Shown here: one piece after another, positions 9,264 through 17,169 of the stretch
Position numbering within the stretch: position 1 is the first letter of the stretch
How the letters are laid out: each line of letters begins with the position of its first letter
Assembly (NCBI GenBank): GCA_023228945.1
Contig: JALOAI010000001.1
Location: 124,001 to 188,000 of the forward strand
Direction: 5' to 3'
Length of the DNA: 64,000 nucleotides
Origin: Pigmentiphaga sp.
GTDB lineage: Bacteria; Pseudomonadota; Gammaproteobacteria; Burkholderiales; Burkholderiaceae_B
Program-made: the position numbers and the translations under genes
Notes under the pieces: generated by a model
What the model saw: only the letters and a program-made list of their open reading frames with translations
Told to the model about the DNA's origin: nothing
Database searches by the model: none

Positions 9264-10031
9264 ATGCGTGGTCTCTCGTCTTCTGGTCCAGCTCCCATCG
9301 AATCGCCGGCATCCGGCGGATCGCAGGCACTGAAAGCGCAGCTGCAGTTGCGCGAGCTGATCCTGGAAGGCGAACTGGCGGCGGGCGCCCGCATTTCGGA
9401 GCTGTGGGTGGTGGAGCGCCTCGGCGTGTCGCGTACCCCGGTGCGCGCGGCCCTGCTGCGCCTGCAGGAGGAGGGGCTGCTCGAACCCATCCCCTCGGGT
9501 GGATTTGCGGTACGGTCTTTCAGCGAAAGCGACGTGTGGGACGCCATCGAGGTGCGCGGCACCCTGGAAGGGCTGGCGGCGCGTTTGTCGGCCGAGCGTG
9601 GCGTGCATCCGCGTACCTTGCGCGAACTCCACGCCTGCGCCGACGATATCGACGGCATTCTGCGCCAAGACCTTACGGAAGAACGCTTTTCCGAATATGT
9701 GGTCGCCAACGAGGCGTTCCATCGCGCGCTGGCCGGAGCCTGCCAGAGCCCGCTGGTCGAGCGCCAGCTCGAAAAAGCCATGTCGTCGCCCTTTGCATCG
9801 CCCAGCGGTTTCGTCATGGTGCAGGCCGTGACGCCGGATGCCCACGCCACGCTGGTCGTGGCGCAGTCCCAGCATCGCGCCGTCATCGATGCCATCGAAC
9901 GGCGCGAGGGCACCCGCGCGGAGGCCATCATGCGCGAGCACGCGCGCATCGCCCATCGCAACCTGCAAAGCGCGCTGGATAGCCAAAAAGCCATGAATCG
10001 CCTCCAGGGTGGGGTGCTCATCCGGCGCTGA
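9264..10031 (+). CDS. vanR: GntR/FadR-family (FCD domain) regulator, probable vanillate repressor
   Basis: A 255-residue regulator with a winged helix at about residues 25-90 (LRELILEGELAAGARISE and VVERLGVSRTPVRAALLRL) and an all-helical FCD effector domain (about 100-235). The FCD domain carries the metal/ligand-type motif NEAFHRALAGAC and later His residues (SQHRAVIDAIERRE). It sits directly upstream of vanA-vanB in the same direction, the classic position of VanR, which represses vanAB until vanillate or a related acid is present. The name rests on context. Start ATG 9264 has GAGG at 9253-9256. Confidence 0.85.
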   Translation: MRGLSSSGPAPIESPASGGSQALKAQLQLRELILEGELAAGARISELWVVERLGVSRTPVRAALLRLQEEGLLEPIPSGGFAVRSFSESDVWDAIEVRGTLEGLAARLSAERGVHPRTLRELHACADDIDGILRQDLTEERFSEYVVANEAFHRALAGACQSPLVERQLEKAMSSPFASPSGFVMVQAVTPDAHATLVVAQSQHRAVIDAIERREGTRAEAIMREHARIAHRNLQSALDSQKAMNRLQGGVLIRR

Positions 10032-10086
10032 GCCCGGCATCCATCGCAACCACATTGGCTGCATGGGGTAAGCGAGGCTGAAACTA

Positions 10087-10146
10087 CCGGAGTCGGAGGC
10101 TGCCTCGAAGGGTGACGGACAAGCTCCGGTCGCAAGGCCAGCGTTC
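10087..10146 (+). repeat. Dispersed multi-hairpin repeat, degraded copy C
   Basis: This 60-bp segment in the 388-bp gap between vanR and vanA aligns along its length with the body of the repeats at 20122-20225 and 30341-30452. Shared blocks include CTCGAAGGGTG, ACAAGCTCCGG and AAGGCC. A separate GC hairpin lies 64 bp further on (CCCCGC at 10212-10217 pairing with GCGGGG at 10226-10231, then AGCGAAGC). It resembles the first hairpin of the 20-kb copy. The rest of the gap shows nothing recognisable except the vanA operator. Confidence 0.55.
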
Positions 10147-10325
10147 TGCACCGCCTGAGATAACCGATGCCGCGCGGAGCTTGGCGCGGGCGCGTTCATT
10201 TGTCCATGAGCCCCCGCATCGTCTGGCGGGGAGCGAAGCTTCCCGGTCTGATTTTCCAACCCTGTATCCAAGCTCGTCTCAAGACGCGATAAAACCCGCC
10301 GGTCTCTTGGCGCGACCGCCAATAA

Positions 10326-10343
10326 TGTATACAATATGTACAC
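10326..10343. promoter_or_regulatory. Candidate VanR operator in front of vanA
   Basis: TGTATACAAT (10326-10335) repeats the site in front of the regulator exactly, and a second related core, TGTACA, follows at 10337-10342. The pair overlaps the TATACAAT sequence that could act as the -10 box of vanA, which fits repression by promoter occlusion. About 75-95 bp separates the site from the vanA start. Confidence 0.5.
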
Positions 10344-10419
10344 ATTCTGGCGAATGATCGCCGGCCCGATTCGGATTTCGATCCTGTTTCCATCTCCCTC
10401 AATGGCTCACGGAGGCGTT

Positions 10420-11463
10420 ATGTATCCCATCAATACCTGGTATGTGGCCGGCACCCCGGCCGATATCCAAGACAAACCGCTGGGCCGCCAGATCTGCGGC
10501 CAGCGCATGGTGTTCTTCCGCGGGGCCGACGGCGCCCCGGCCGCCCTGGAAGACTTCTGTCCGCATCGCGGCGCGGCGCTGTCGCTGGGCTTCGTGCGCG
10601 ACGGCCAGGTGGTGTGCGGCTACCACGGCCTGGCCGTGCATTCCGACGGCCGCTGCGCCCACATGCCGATGCAGCGCGTCGGCGGCTTTCCGGCCATCCG
10701 CAGTTTCCCCGTCGTGGAGCGCTATGGCTTTCTGTGGGTATGGCCGGGCGACCCGGCCAAGGCGGATGCGGGCCTGATCCCCAACTTCGAATGGTTCGAT
10801 AGCCCTGATTGGGCCTATGGCGGCGGCCTGTACCATATCCAGTGCGATTACCGCCTGATGATCGACAACCTGATGGACCTCACGCACGAAACCTACGTGC
10901 ACGCCACCAGCATCGGCCAACCCGAGATCGAAGAATCCCTGCCCACCACCAAGGTGGAAGGCGAGCAGGTGGTTACCAGCCGGTTCATGGAGAACATCAT
11001 GGCGCCGCCATTCTGGCGCGCGGCCTTGCGCGGCAATGGGCTCGCCGACGACGTTCCGGTAGACCGCTGGCAGATTTGCCGGTTCACGCCGCCCAGCCAT
11101 GTCATGATCGAAGTGGGCGTGGCCCACGCCGGGAAGGGCGGCTACAATGCTGCGCCCGAACACAAAGCGTCGAGTATTGTTGTAGACTTTATAACCCCTG
11201 AAACCGAGACCTCGATCTGGTACTTCTGGGGGATGGCGCGCAACTTCAATGTCAAGGATGCCGCCCTTACCGAAACCATCCGCGAAGGCCAGGGCAAGAT
11301 CTTCGCCGAAGACCTCGAAATGCTCGAGTCGCAGCAACGGAACCTGCTCGCCAATCCCGAGCGCCGGATCCTGAGCTTGAACATCGATGCTGGCGGGGTG
11401 CAGTCTCGGCGGATCCTGGATCGCATCATGAAAGAAGAGCAGGGCGCTCACGCAGTCGCCTGA
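10420..11463 (+). CDS. vanA: Vanillate O-demethylase, Rieske oxygenase subunit
   Basis: Terminal oxygenase that converts vanillate to protocatechuate plus formaldehyde, fed by VanB. The N-terminal Rieske domain carries C47-x-H49 (CPHRG) and C66-x2-H69 (CGYHG). The catalytic domain shows the non-haem iron motif DNLMDLTHETYVH, a hallmark of the VanA-type family. It is 347 residues. The ATG at 10420 has a strong GGAGG at 10411-10415; a longer frame starting upstream lies in the operator region. vanB follows after 41 bp. Related demethylases for other methoxybenzoates look alike, so vanillate is the likely but unproven substrate. Confidence 0.9.
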   Translation: MYPINTWYVAGTPADIQDKPLGRQICGQRMVFFRGADGAPAALEDFCPHRGAALSLGFVRDGQVVCGYHGLAVHSDGRCAHMPMQRVGGFPAIRSFPVVERYGFLWVWPGDPAKADAGLIPNFEWFDSPDWAYGGGLYHIQCDYRLMIDNLMDLTHETYVHATSIGQPEIEESLPTTKVEGEQVVTSRFMENIMAPPFWRAALRGNGLADDVPVDRWQICRFTPPSHVMIEVGVAHAGKGGYNAAPEHKASSIVVDFITPETETSIWYFWGMARNFNVKDAALTETIREGQGKIFAEDLEMLESQQRNLLANPERRILSLNIDAGGVQSRRILDRIMKEEQGAHAVA

Positions 11464-11504
11464 CCGAGCGTGGCGACGTTCTGCGTATTGGAGTCAGTCA
11501 TACG

Positions 11505-12452
11505 ATGAAAGTGCAGGTCAAGAAAAAAATCGCCGAGGCCCAGGATATCGTTGCGCTGGAGCTGGCCGACCCGTCGGGCCAGCCGCTGCCGGTGTTTTCC
11601 GCCGGGGCGCATATCGATGTTCAACTAGGAGAGGGGCTGAGCCGGCAATATTCGCTGTGCAACAATCCTGCCGATCGTAGCCGATACGTCCTGGGCGTCC
11701 TGCTCGAACCCGAATCGCGCGGCGGTTCCAAGGCCGTGCATGCCCTGAACGAAGGCGACATCCTCGAAATCAGCGAGCCGCGCAACCACTTCCCGCTCGA
11801 TGCCGGCGCCAAGCAGTCGGTATTGCTGGCCGGTGGTATCGGCATCACGCCCATCCTGTGTATGGCCGAGCGCCTGGCGCATATCGGCGCGGCGTTCAAG
11901 CTGCATTACTGCACTCGCGCGCCGGAGCGCACGGCGTTTCGGGCTCGTCTCGAAGCCGAGGCCATCCAGCCGCACGCCCGCGTCTACTACGATAACGCCC
12001 CGGAGTCCGAGCGCATCAGCCTCAAAGAGATCATTGGCGAGCCGCAGGCCGACAAACACCTCTATGTGTGCGGGCCCGGCGGCTTCATCGATGCCGTCCT
12101 CAATACCGCCAAGTCGCTGGGCTGGCCCGAGTCGCGCCTGCATCGCGAGTACTTCACCGGCGTCACCGCCACTACCGGCGAAGGCGAAACCTTCCAGGTC
12201 AAGGTCGCCAGCAGCGGCCAGGTGATCGATGTCGAACCCGATCAGTCCATCACCGACGCCTTGGCCGCCAACGGTATCGACGTTCCGGTGTCCTGCGAGC
12301 AGGGTGTTTGCGGCACCTGCCTCACCCGTGTGCTCGAGGGCGAGCCGGATCACCGCGATTTGTACCTGACCGACGCCGAACGCGAAGCCAACGACCAGAT
12401 GCTGCCGTGTTGCTCGCGTTCCAGGTCGCCCATGCTGGTGCTCGACCTCTGA
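11505..12452 (+). CDS. vanB: Vanillate O-demethylase oxidoreductase subunit
   Basis: The reductase partner of VanA passes electrons from NAD(P)H through FMN and a plant-type [2Fe-2S] cluster. The order is a flavin-binding barrel (about residues 1-100, SRQYSLCNNP), a nucleotide-binding domain (LAGGIGITPILCMAERL and VCGPGGFIDAV), and a C-terminal ferredoxin domain. The ferredoxin cysteines are in SCEQGVCGTCLTRV, with the last in MLPCCSRS. It is 315 residues, typical for the family. It is downstream of vanA in the same operon. Confidence 0.92.
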   Translation: MKVQVKKKIAEAQDIVALELADPSGQPLPVFSAGAHIDVQLGEGLSRQYSLCNNPADRSRYVLGVLLEPESRGGSKAVHALNEGDILEISEPRNHFPLDAGAKQSVLLAGGIGITPILCMAERLAHIGAAFKLHYCTRAPERTAFRARLEAEAIQPHARVYYDNAPESERISLKEIIGEPQADKHLYVCGPGGFIDAVLNTAKSLGWPESRLHREYFTGVTATTGEGETFQVKVASSGQVIDVEPDQSITDALAANGIDVPVSCEQGVCGTCLTRVLEGEPDHRDLYLTDAEREANDQMLPCCSRSRSPMLVLDL

Positions 12453-12529
12453 TCGGTGCCTGAACCCCCTCCGCCGCGGGCAACCGCGCCCGGCGGGGCG
12501 GCTCCGTTCGCTTCGGTCCTTGATGCAAA

Positions 12530-12561
12530 GCGCTGCGCCCGGCTTTGGCCGGGCGCAGCGC
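12530..12561. terminator. Hairpin between convergent genes, candidate bidirectional terminator
   Basis: A perfect 13-bp stem (GCGCTGCGCCCGG at 12530-12542, complement at 12549-12561) encloses the 6-base loop CTTTGG. It lies between the converging ends of vanB and the DUF502 gene. There is no long T tract, so factor-independent termination is uncertain. Confidence 0.45.
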
Positions 12562-12640
12562 CTGTCCCTCTGAGATCGGCCACGGGGCGCGGGCTTTGCG
12601 TCGCCGCCAGGCGCCGGCAAGATTCCTCGGGTCTTTGTGC

Positions 12641-13438
12641 TCAGCCTGCCGTCTGGCCATCAGCTTGACCGTCGGCCGGCAAACTGCCCGGGGCGGAGGC
12701 CGCTTGACCGGAAGCCGCGTTGTTGCCCCGCGCGTCGGCCGGCGCGGCTCCGGCGGCAAATGGAAAGGGCGGCACCGCCGCGTCCGCGTTGGCGGCGGGC
12801 ATGGGGTTGCGCGCTGCTTGGGCAGCCGCCGCGCGATCCTGCCCAGCCAGCCAGGCGATCAGCGACGAGCGCATGGCTTCCTCCACCGACATATCGATCG
12901 GCTGCACCCAGGCGGCCGGCACGAACACCGTGTAGCCCCCGATCATGTAGCTCATCGGCAGATACACCGCCACCCGCTCGCCGGGCATGAAGCCCGAAGG
13001 CAGGCTTTCGACGCCGTGGCGGGTGATCAGCCCGACCATCTCGATCGGATAATCGGGATGGCGCAAAATCACCACCTGTTGCGCGCCGGGCGAGGGCGAA
13101 GGCGAAAAATAATCGGCAAAGGCCTTGAGCGATGAGTAAATGCTTTTGATCACCGGCGTGTTGGTAAAGGGGCGCTCGATGAACTGGAATATGCTGCGGA
13201 TGCGCTCCAGCGAAAACAGCATCCCGATGAACAGGATGAGCAGTACGCCGAGAGCAAGCCCCAGGCCGGGAAAATAGAACGTACCGATGAACGGCCGCAA
13301 GACGCTCACGGCCAGGCTCTCGCTCCAGGTGAGAAATAAATACAGTAGATAGAGCGTGAGAGCCACAGGCAAAATGGCGATCAGTCCGCGAAAAAAATAG
13401 ATATGCAGACGTGACATGGAAAAACGCAATCGGCGCAT
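12641..13438 (-). CDS. DUF502 family integral membrane protein
   Basis: A 265-residue member of the DUF502 family, whose function is not established. Two membrane segments are clear near the N-terminus (about residues 15-35, FFRGLIAILPVALTLYLLYL, and 55-80, GLGLALGVLLILFIGMLF). A conserved soluble part follows (PVIKSIYSSLKAFADYF, VGLITRHGVESL, VAVYLPMSYMIGGYTVFVP). The last 60 residues are Ala/Pro-rich and low-complexity. The ATG at 13438 is preceded by GGAG seven bases upstream. It is divergent from the methyltransferase gene. Confidence 0.85.
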   Translation of the reverse strand: MRRLRFSMSRLHIYFFRGLIAILPVALTLYLLYLFLTWSESLAVSVLRPFIGTFYFPGLGLALGVLLILFIGMLFSLERIRSIFQFIERPFTNTPVIKSIYSSLKAFADYFSPSPSPGAQQVVILRHPDYPIEMVGLITRHGVESLPSGFMPGERVAVYLPMSYMIGGYTVFVPAAWVQPIDMSVEEAMRSSLIAWLAGQDRAAAAQAARNPMPAANADAAVPPFPFAAGAAPADARGNNAASGQAASAPGSLPADGQADGQTAG

Positions 13439-13481
13439 CAACGACTCCGAAACCTCGGACGGCGACATCATAGACCAGGCT

Positions 13482-14594
13482 GTGGCCTGGAATGAGAACG
13501 ATCAGACGCAAAAGGCGGTCTGGCGTTCCCCAAGATGGCCATCGCCGCTGCGGATTGAAGCGATCGACGACCGGATTCCGGCCGCCGCGGCGACGCGCCG
13601 CCTGCAAGACGGTACGGCATTGCTGTGGCGCGGCGATTACCACAATGCGCGCCAGCTGCTGCAGGCGGTTGCCCGCCGCCTGGAAGGCCGGCCGCCCAAG
13701 CCGGGGCCGGAGTTGCCGCTACGCGAGGTGTTTCACCGGGGCCGGTTGCGCCAGGCCCAGCAGGCCGCGGTGCTGGCGCGCCTGCTGGTGCCCCTGGCTG
13801 ACGCCGGCATCGCACTGGCGCGAGCGCCCGACGCGGCCGACGCCTTGCAGGCGGCCCTGGGCCCTTTGCGCGGCCCGGGCCTGCTGCCGCTGCGCGAGCT
13901 GCTCGGCATCATCGGCGCCTGGCAGTGGCGGGTGCGCGGCGTGCCCATTCCGGCGCTCGATTCCGCCCGGGTGTATCCGCACTACGGCGTATTCGCACCG
14001 ATTCGCAGCGAATACCTCGATCTGCTGGCCCAGGCGCCTCTGCCCGAAACTTGCCGGCTGGCGATCGACATCGGCACCGGCACGGGCGTGATCGCGGCCA
14101 TCCTGGCCCGCCGGGGCGTGCCTCGGGTCATCGCCACCGATACCAGCGCCGCCGCGGTGGCCACGGCGCGCGACACGGCGCAACGCCTGGGCCTGGACGT
14201 CGTGATCGAGGTTCGCGAGCACGACATGTTTCCGGAAGAGGAGCCGGCCGACCTCATGGTGTGCAACCCGCCCTGGCTGCCGGGCAAGGTGGCGAATGCG
14301 CTCGATGCGGCGATCTACGATCCCGAATCGCGCATGCTGCGGGCATTTCTGGCGGGCTCGGCCTCCAGACTCACGGCCGGCGGCGAGGCTTGGTTGATTC
14401 TGTCGGACCTGGCCGAACGCCTGGGCTTGCGCGCGCCTGGAGCGCTGGCGGAGGAGTTCGCCCAAGCCGGGCTGCGCGTGCTGCAGCGGCATGACACCAG
14501 GCCGCGCCACCGCCGTGCCCTGGACGCCGCCGATCCGCTACATCAGGCCAGGGCCGCCGAGGTGGTGTCGCTCTGGCGGCTGGCCAAGGCCTGA
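13482..14594 (+). CDS. Class I SAM-dependent methyltransferase
   Basis: A 370-residue protein with the SAM-binding motif AIDIGTGTGVIAAILARRG (about residues 195-213), an acidic loop IATDTSAAAV, and the catalytic-type motif VCNPPWLPGK. The NPPW motif is typical of enzymes that methylate amino groups in bases or glutamine side chains, but the substrate cannot be told. The N-terminal 180 residues form a less recognisable helical domain. The start is uncertain: the GTG at 13482 leaves no overlap with the divergent gene, whereas an ATG at 13416 would overlap it by 23 bp. Confidence 0.8.
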   Translation: MAWNENDQTQKAVWRSPRWPSPLRIEAIDDRIPAAAATRRLQDGTALLWRGDYHNARQLLQAVARRLEGRPPKPGPELPLREVFHRGRLRQAQQAAVLARLLVPLADAGIALARAPDAADALQAALGPLRGPGLLPLRELLGIIGAWQWRVRGVPIPALDSARVYPHYGVFAPIRSEYLDLLAQAPLPETCRLAIDIGTGTGVIAAILARRGVPRVIATDTSAAAVATARDTAQRLGLDVVIEVREHDMFPEEEPADLMVCNPPWLPGKVANALDAAIYDPESRMLRAFLAGSASRLTAGGEAWLILSDLAERLGLRAPGALAEEFAQAGLRVLQRHDTRPRHRRALDAADPLHQARAAEVVSLWRLAKA

Positions 14595-14614
14595 GAAGCA
14601 AGGGCCGATTTACC

Positions 14615-14638
14615 GCGCGGGCGGGCCACCCGCCCCGC
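14615..14638. terminator. GC hairpin between convergent genes
   Basis: GGGCGGG (14619-14625), loop CCA, CCCGCCC (14629-14635), with a possible extension of the stem by flanking GCG pairs. It sits in the 47-bp gap between the ends of the methyltransferase and LLM-oxidoreductase genes. A candidate shared terminator without a T tract. Confidence 0.35.
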
Positions 14639-14641
14639 GTA

Positions 14642-15670
14642 TCAGGGCCGGTTGCCGCTGGCTTGCAGGCGACGCTGGGCTTCGGCCACCAGCGTATACG
14701 AATGCAGGCGATCTTCGAGCCGGTAGAAGTCGGACACGATCATGAGCTCGTCGGCCTCGGTGGCTTCGATCAGGCGTTGTAGCTGCGCGGCGACGCGCTC
14801 GGGCCCGCCCACCACGGCGGCGCCCAGCCGCTGCATCACGGCGGCTTTCTCGGCGGGGTTCCAAAGCGGCTCCATCGAATCCACCGGCGGCTGGATCGGC
14901 AGCCGGTTACCGCGTACCAGCGAGAGGAATTTCTGCTGCTGGGTGGTGGCCTGGAATTCCGCCTCGGCGTCGGTATCGGCGGCCACCACGGGCACGCCGA
15001 TCATGGCGTAGGGGCGCTCCAGCCAGGCCGAGGGACGGAAAAGATGGCGGTAGAGCCGCATCGCGGCCATGCCTTCGGGAGAAAAGTGTCCGGCGAAGGA
15101 AAAAGGCAGCCCCAGGTGCGCCGCCAGCCGCGCGCTGAAATCGCTGGAGCCCAGTAGCCAGATCGGTACCCGCAGGCCCGCTCCGGGGATGGCGCGTACG
15201 GCCTGGCCCGGGCGCGGCTCCGCAAAATAGGCCATGAGCTCCTGGAGCAGTTCCGGAAAACGCTGGCCCGCATAGGGATCGCGGCCCAGGGCGCGCACGG
15301 TGGCGCCGTCGGTGCCCGGGGCGCGGCCCAATCCCAGATCGATACGGCCTGGAAACAGGGACTCCAGTGTGCCGAATTGCTCGGCGATGATCAGCGGCGC
15401 ATGGTTGGGCAGCATGACGCCGCCCGACCCGATGCGCAGGGTATGGGTGTGGGCGGCCACGTGGCCCGCCAGCACCGCCGTGGCGCTGCTGGCAACGCCG
15501 GTGATGTTGTGGTGTTCGGCCAGCCAGAACCGGCGGTAGCCCCGGGCCTCCACGTGGCGGGCCAGGGCAACGGTATTGCGAAAGGCGTCGGCGGCCGTGG
15601 CACCCTGGACGATGGGGGCCAAGTCGAGGACGGAGAGCGGAATGGTGGCGAAGTCGGGCATGATGGGCAT
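14642..15670 (-). CDS. LLM class flavin-dependent oxidoreductase (luciferase-like)
   Basis: A 342-residue bacterial-luciferase-family monooxygenase or dehydrogenase. Visible family motifs are LSVLDLAPIVQG at the N-terminus, RRFWLAEHHNITGVASS, RIGSGGVMLPNHAPL, IDLGLGRAPGTD and VGGPERVAAQLQ. It belongs to the YhbW-like subgroup; the cofactor is FMN or F420, most likely FMN here. The substrate is unknown. Two ATG starts (15670 and 15661) lie close together and neither has a good ribosome site. The PIN-domain gene ends 28 bp upstream on the same strand. Confidence 0.88.
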   Translation of the reverse strand: MPIMPDFATIPLSVLDLAPIVQGATAADAFRNTVALARHVEARGYRRFWLAEHHNITGVASSATAVLAGHVAAHTHTLRIGSGGVMLPNHAPLIIAEQFGTLESLFPGRIDLGLGRAPGTDGATVRALGRDPYAGQRFPELLQELMAYFAEPRPGQAVRAIPGAGLRVPIWLLGSSDFSARLAAHLGLPFSFAGHFSPEGMAAMRLYRHLFRPSAWLERPYAMIGVPVVAADTDAEAEFQATTQQQKFLSLVRGNRLPIQPPVDSMEPLWNPAEKAAVMQRLGAAVVGGPERVAAQLQRLIEATEADELMIVSDFYRLEDRLHSYTLVAEAQRRLQASGNRP

Positions 15671-15698
15671 GAAAGGGCTGGCGACAGCCCCGCGGGTC

Positions 15699-16319
15699 TC
15701 AGGCGGCGCGGTCGATCGGCGCTGCGGCGAGCCGGGCCAGCCGGAACAGCCGTTCGCGCCGCATGACATCGAAGAGGCTGCCACGGCGCGGCCTGCCGTC
15801 ACGGGCGAGATCGTCGAGGGTACTGACCAAAAGGGTACGCAAAGGTTCGGGATCGGCCTGCCACCAGGCCGACAGCAGGCGGTCGGGGTCGGTAAGCTGC
15901 AGGCCCAGGCGCCGCAACTCCGCACGGCGGAAATCCTTGAGATTCCAGGTAAGTACCGAGACGTGGCGGAACTCGCCGGGCCGCCGGGCGCGGGCGGCGA
16001 GGCCGGCGGCGATCACATGCCAGTCTTTGGCGTCGCTCTCGCGCAGCCCCGCCAGATAAGGCGTGACGTCGCCCGCATCGGCCTGCGGAAAACGCTGGTT
16101 CATGCGCTGCCATTCGTCGGCGAGCACGCCGGGATCGACACCCCAGATGCGAGCCGCATTACGGCGCCATTCGACGCCGATGCGTTCGCTCCAGACCGGC
16201 CGGAACCAGCCCAGTTCGGCGATATCGAGCAGGGCGGGACGCAGGACGCCGGACATCAGAATGCAGGCGTCCAGGACCAGGGCCGGCGGCAAGGTGTCGG
16301 AGTTGGGCAAGCAGGACAT
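15699..16319 (-). CDS. PIN domain-containing protein
   Basis: A 206-residue protein with a PIN-like nuclease fold. The first conserved acidic residue is in ALVLDACILMSGVLR; others are near RESDAKDWHVIAAGLAA and VLTWNLKDF. No antitoxin-like gene is adjacent: the upstream gene is divergent tadA and the downstream one is an oxidoreductase. A VapBC-type toxin role is therefore not supported, and an RNA-processing role is only a guess. I chose the ATG at 16319 because the open frame upstream of it overlaps the tadA promoter region and looks non-coding. Confidence 0.75.
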   Translation of the reverse strand: MSCLPNSDTLPPALVLDACILMSGVLRPALLDIAELGWFRPVWSERIGVEWRRNAARIWGVDPGVLADEWQRMNQRFPQADAGDVTPYLAGLRESDAKDWHVIAAGLAARARRPGEFRHVSVLTWNLKDFRRAELRRLGLQLTDPDRLLSAWWQADPEPLRTLLVSTLDDLARDGRPRRGSLFDVMRRERLFRLARLAAAPIDRAA

Positions 16320-16380
16320 GCCGCAGTGTAGCCGGTCCGCGGGCCGTTCCCGCCGGGGGCGGTCGCTACAATCGTGCAAA

Positions 16381-16971
16381 ATGACGCAAGGTAAGCCCGT
16401 GGCGCACGAAACCCGTTCTTTCATGTTTTCCGACGACGATCATCATTGGATGGCGCTGGCGCTGGAGCGCGCGCGGGCCGCCGCCGCCGCGGGCGAAGTG
16501 CCGGTGGGCGCCGTGGTGGTCAGCGAGGCGGGCGAGTTGCTGGGCGCCGGCGATAACGCGCCGATCTCGCGCCACGATCCCACGGCGCACGCCGAGATCG
16601 TGGCGCTGCGCCAGGCTTGCGCGGCCACCGGCAATTACCGCCTGCCTGGCGCCACGCTGTACGTCACTCTCGAACCCTGCGCGATGTGCATGGGGGCGAT
16701 GCTGCATGCCCGCCTCGCGCGCGTGGTGTTTGGCGCCCGCGACGCCAAGACGGGGGTGTGCGGCAGTGTTCTCGATCTGCCCGCCGTGGCCGCCCTGAAT
16801 CATCAAACCGCGGTGGAGGGTGGCCTGTTGGCCGACCTCTGCGGCCAATTGCTGCGCGAGTTCTTCCGCTGTCGCCGAGAGCAAATCCGCGCCCGCCGCC
16901 AGGGCGGGGACGCAGGGGGCGAGCAGGAGGCCGGCGCGGGAGCCTCGGGCGCTGGCGATGCGATGCAATAA
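16381..16971 (+). CDS. tadA: tRNA-adenosine(34) deaminase
   Basis: Deaminates the wobble adenosine of tRNA-Arg(ACG) to inosine. The zinc-dependent deaminase core is complete: HAE in DPTAHAEIVALRQA and PCxxC in TLEPCAMCMGAMLHARL. The C-terminus carries about 35 extra low-complexity residues (RRQGGDAGGEQEAGAG). The last codons and stop lie in a palindrome that belongs to the next operon's control region. Start choice is uncertain: ATG 16381, GTG 16399 (with AAGG eight bases upstream) or ATG 16423 are all in frame before the conserved part. Confidence 0.92.
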   Translation: MTQGKPVAHETRSFMFSDDDHHWMALALERARAAAAAGEVPVGAVVVSEAGELLGAGDNAPISRHDPTAHAEIVALRQACAATGNYRLPGATLYVTLEPCAMCMGAMLHARLARVVFGARDAKTGVCGSVLDLPAVAALNHQTAVEGGLLADLCGQLLREFFRCRREQIRARRQGGDAGGEQEAGAGASGAGDAMQ

Positions 16972-16978
16972 CATTGCA
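16964..16978. promoter_or_regulatory. Candidate Zur-type operator, site 1
   Basis: TGCAATAACATTGCA is a 7-1-7 palindrome with one mismatch (TGCAATA and CATTGCA). This is the layout bound by Fur-family regulators. It overlaps the tadA stop codon and lies 188 bp upstream of the ABC ATPase. Assignment to Zur is inference from the zinc-type uptake genes that follow. Confidence 0.45.
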
Positions 16979-17001
16979 TACCGCAGGCTCGCGGTGTATG
17001 A

Positions 17002-17021
17002 TGCAATACTATTACATTGCA
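17002..17021. promoter_or_regulatory. Candidate Zur-type operator, site 2
   Basis: TGCAATACTATTACATTGCA has perfect outer arms TGCAAT/ATTGCA. Inside it is a 7-1-7 site TGCAATA-C-TATTACA like the first one, 38 bp away. A TATAAT-like -10 box could overlap it. The site ends 13 bp before the micro-ORF start at 17035, an ideal place for repression of the zinc operon. Confidence 0.5.
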
Positions 17022-17034
17022 TATTCGCCTGCCG

Positions 17035-17169
17035 ATGTCCCGTCGCACCGCCATTCGTCCCCGCTGCACCGTGCTTGCCGATTCGGCGTGGTCGCGCTTG
17101 CTGCTCGCCCTGCCGCTGGCCGGCGCTTTGTGGCTGGCCGTAGCCTGGGCCTGGGGCGCCGGCGCATGA
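17035..17169 (+). CDS. 44-residue single-span membrane micro-protein, start of zinc ABC operon
   Basis: A short ORF between the operator palindromes and the ABC ATPase gene. It encodes a basic N-terminus (MSRRTAIRPRCTVLADS) followed by one hydrophobic segment (about residues 22-41, LLLALPLAGALWLAVAWAWG). Its TGA overlaps the ATG of the ATPase gene (ATGA), so it would be translationally coupled to it. No standard metal ABC transporter includes such a subunit as far as I know. It could be a small accessory membrane protein or merely a coupling leader. Confidence 0.5.
   Translation: MSRRTAIRPRCTVLADSAWSRLLLALPLAGALWLAVAWAWGAGA

Noticed and set aside
15699..16319. PIN-domain gene considered as a VapC toxin
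   Set aside because: No small antitoxin gene is adjacent, and the protein is longer than typical VapC.
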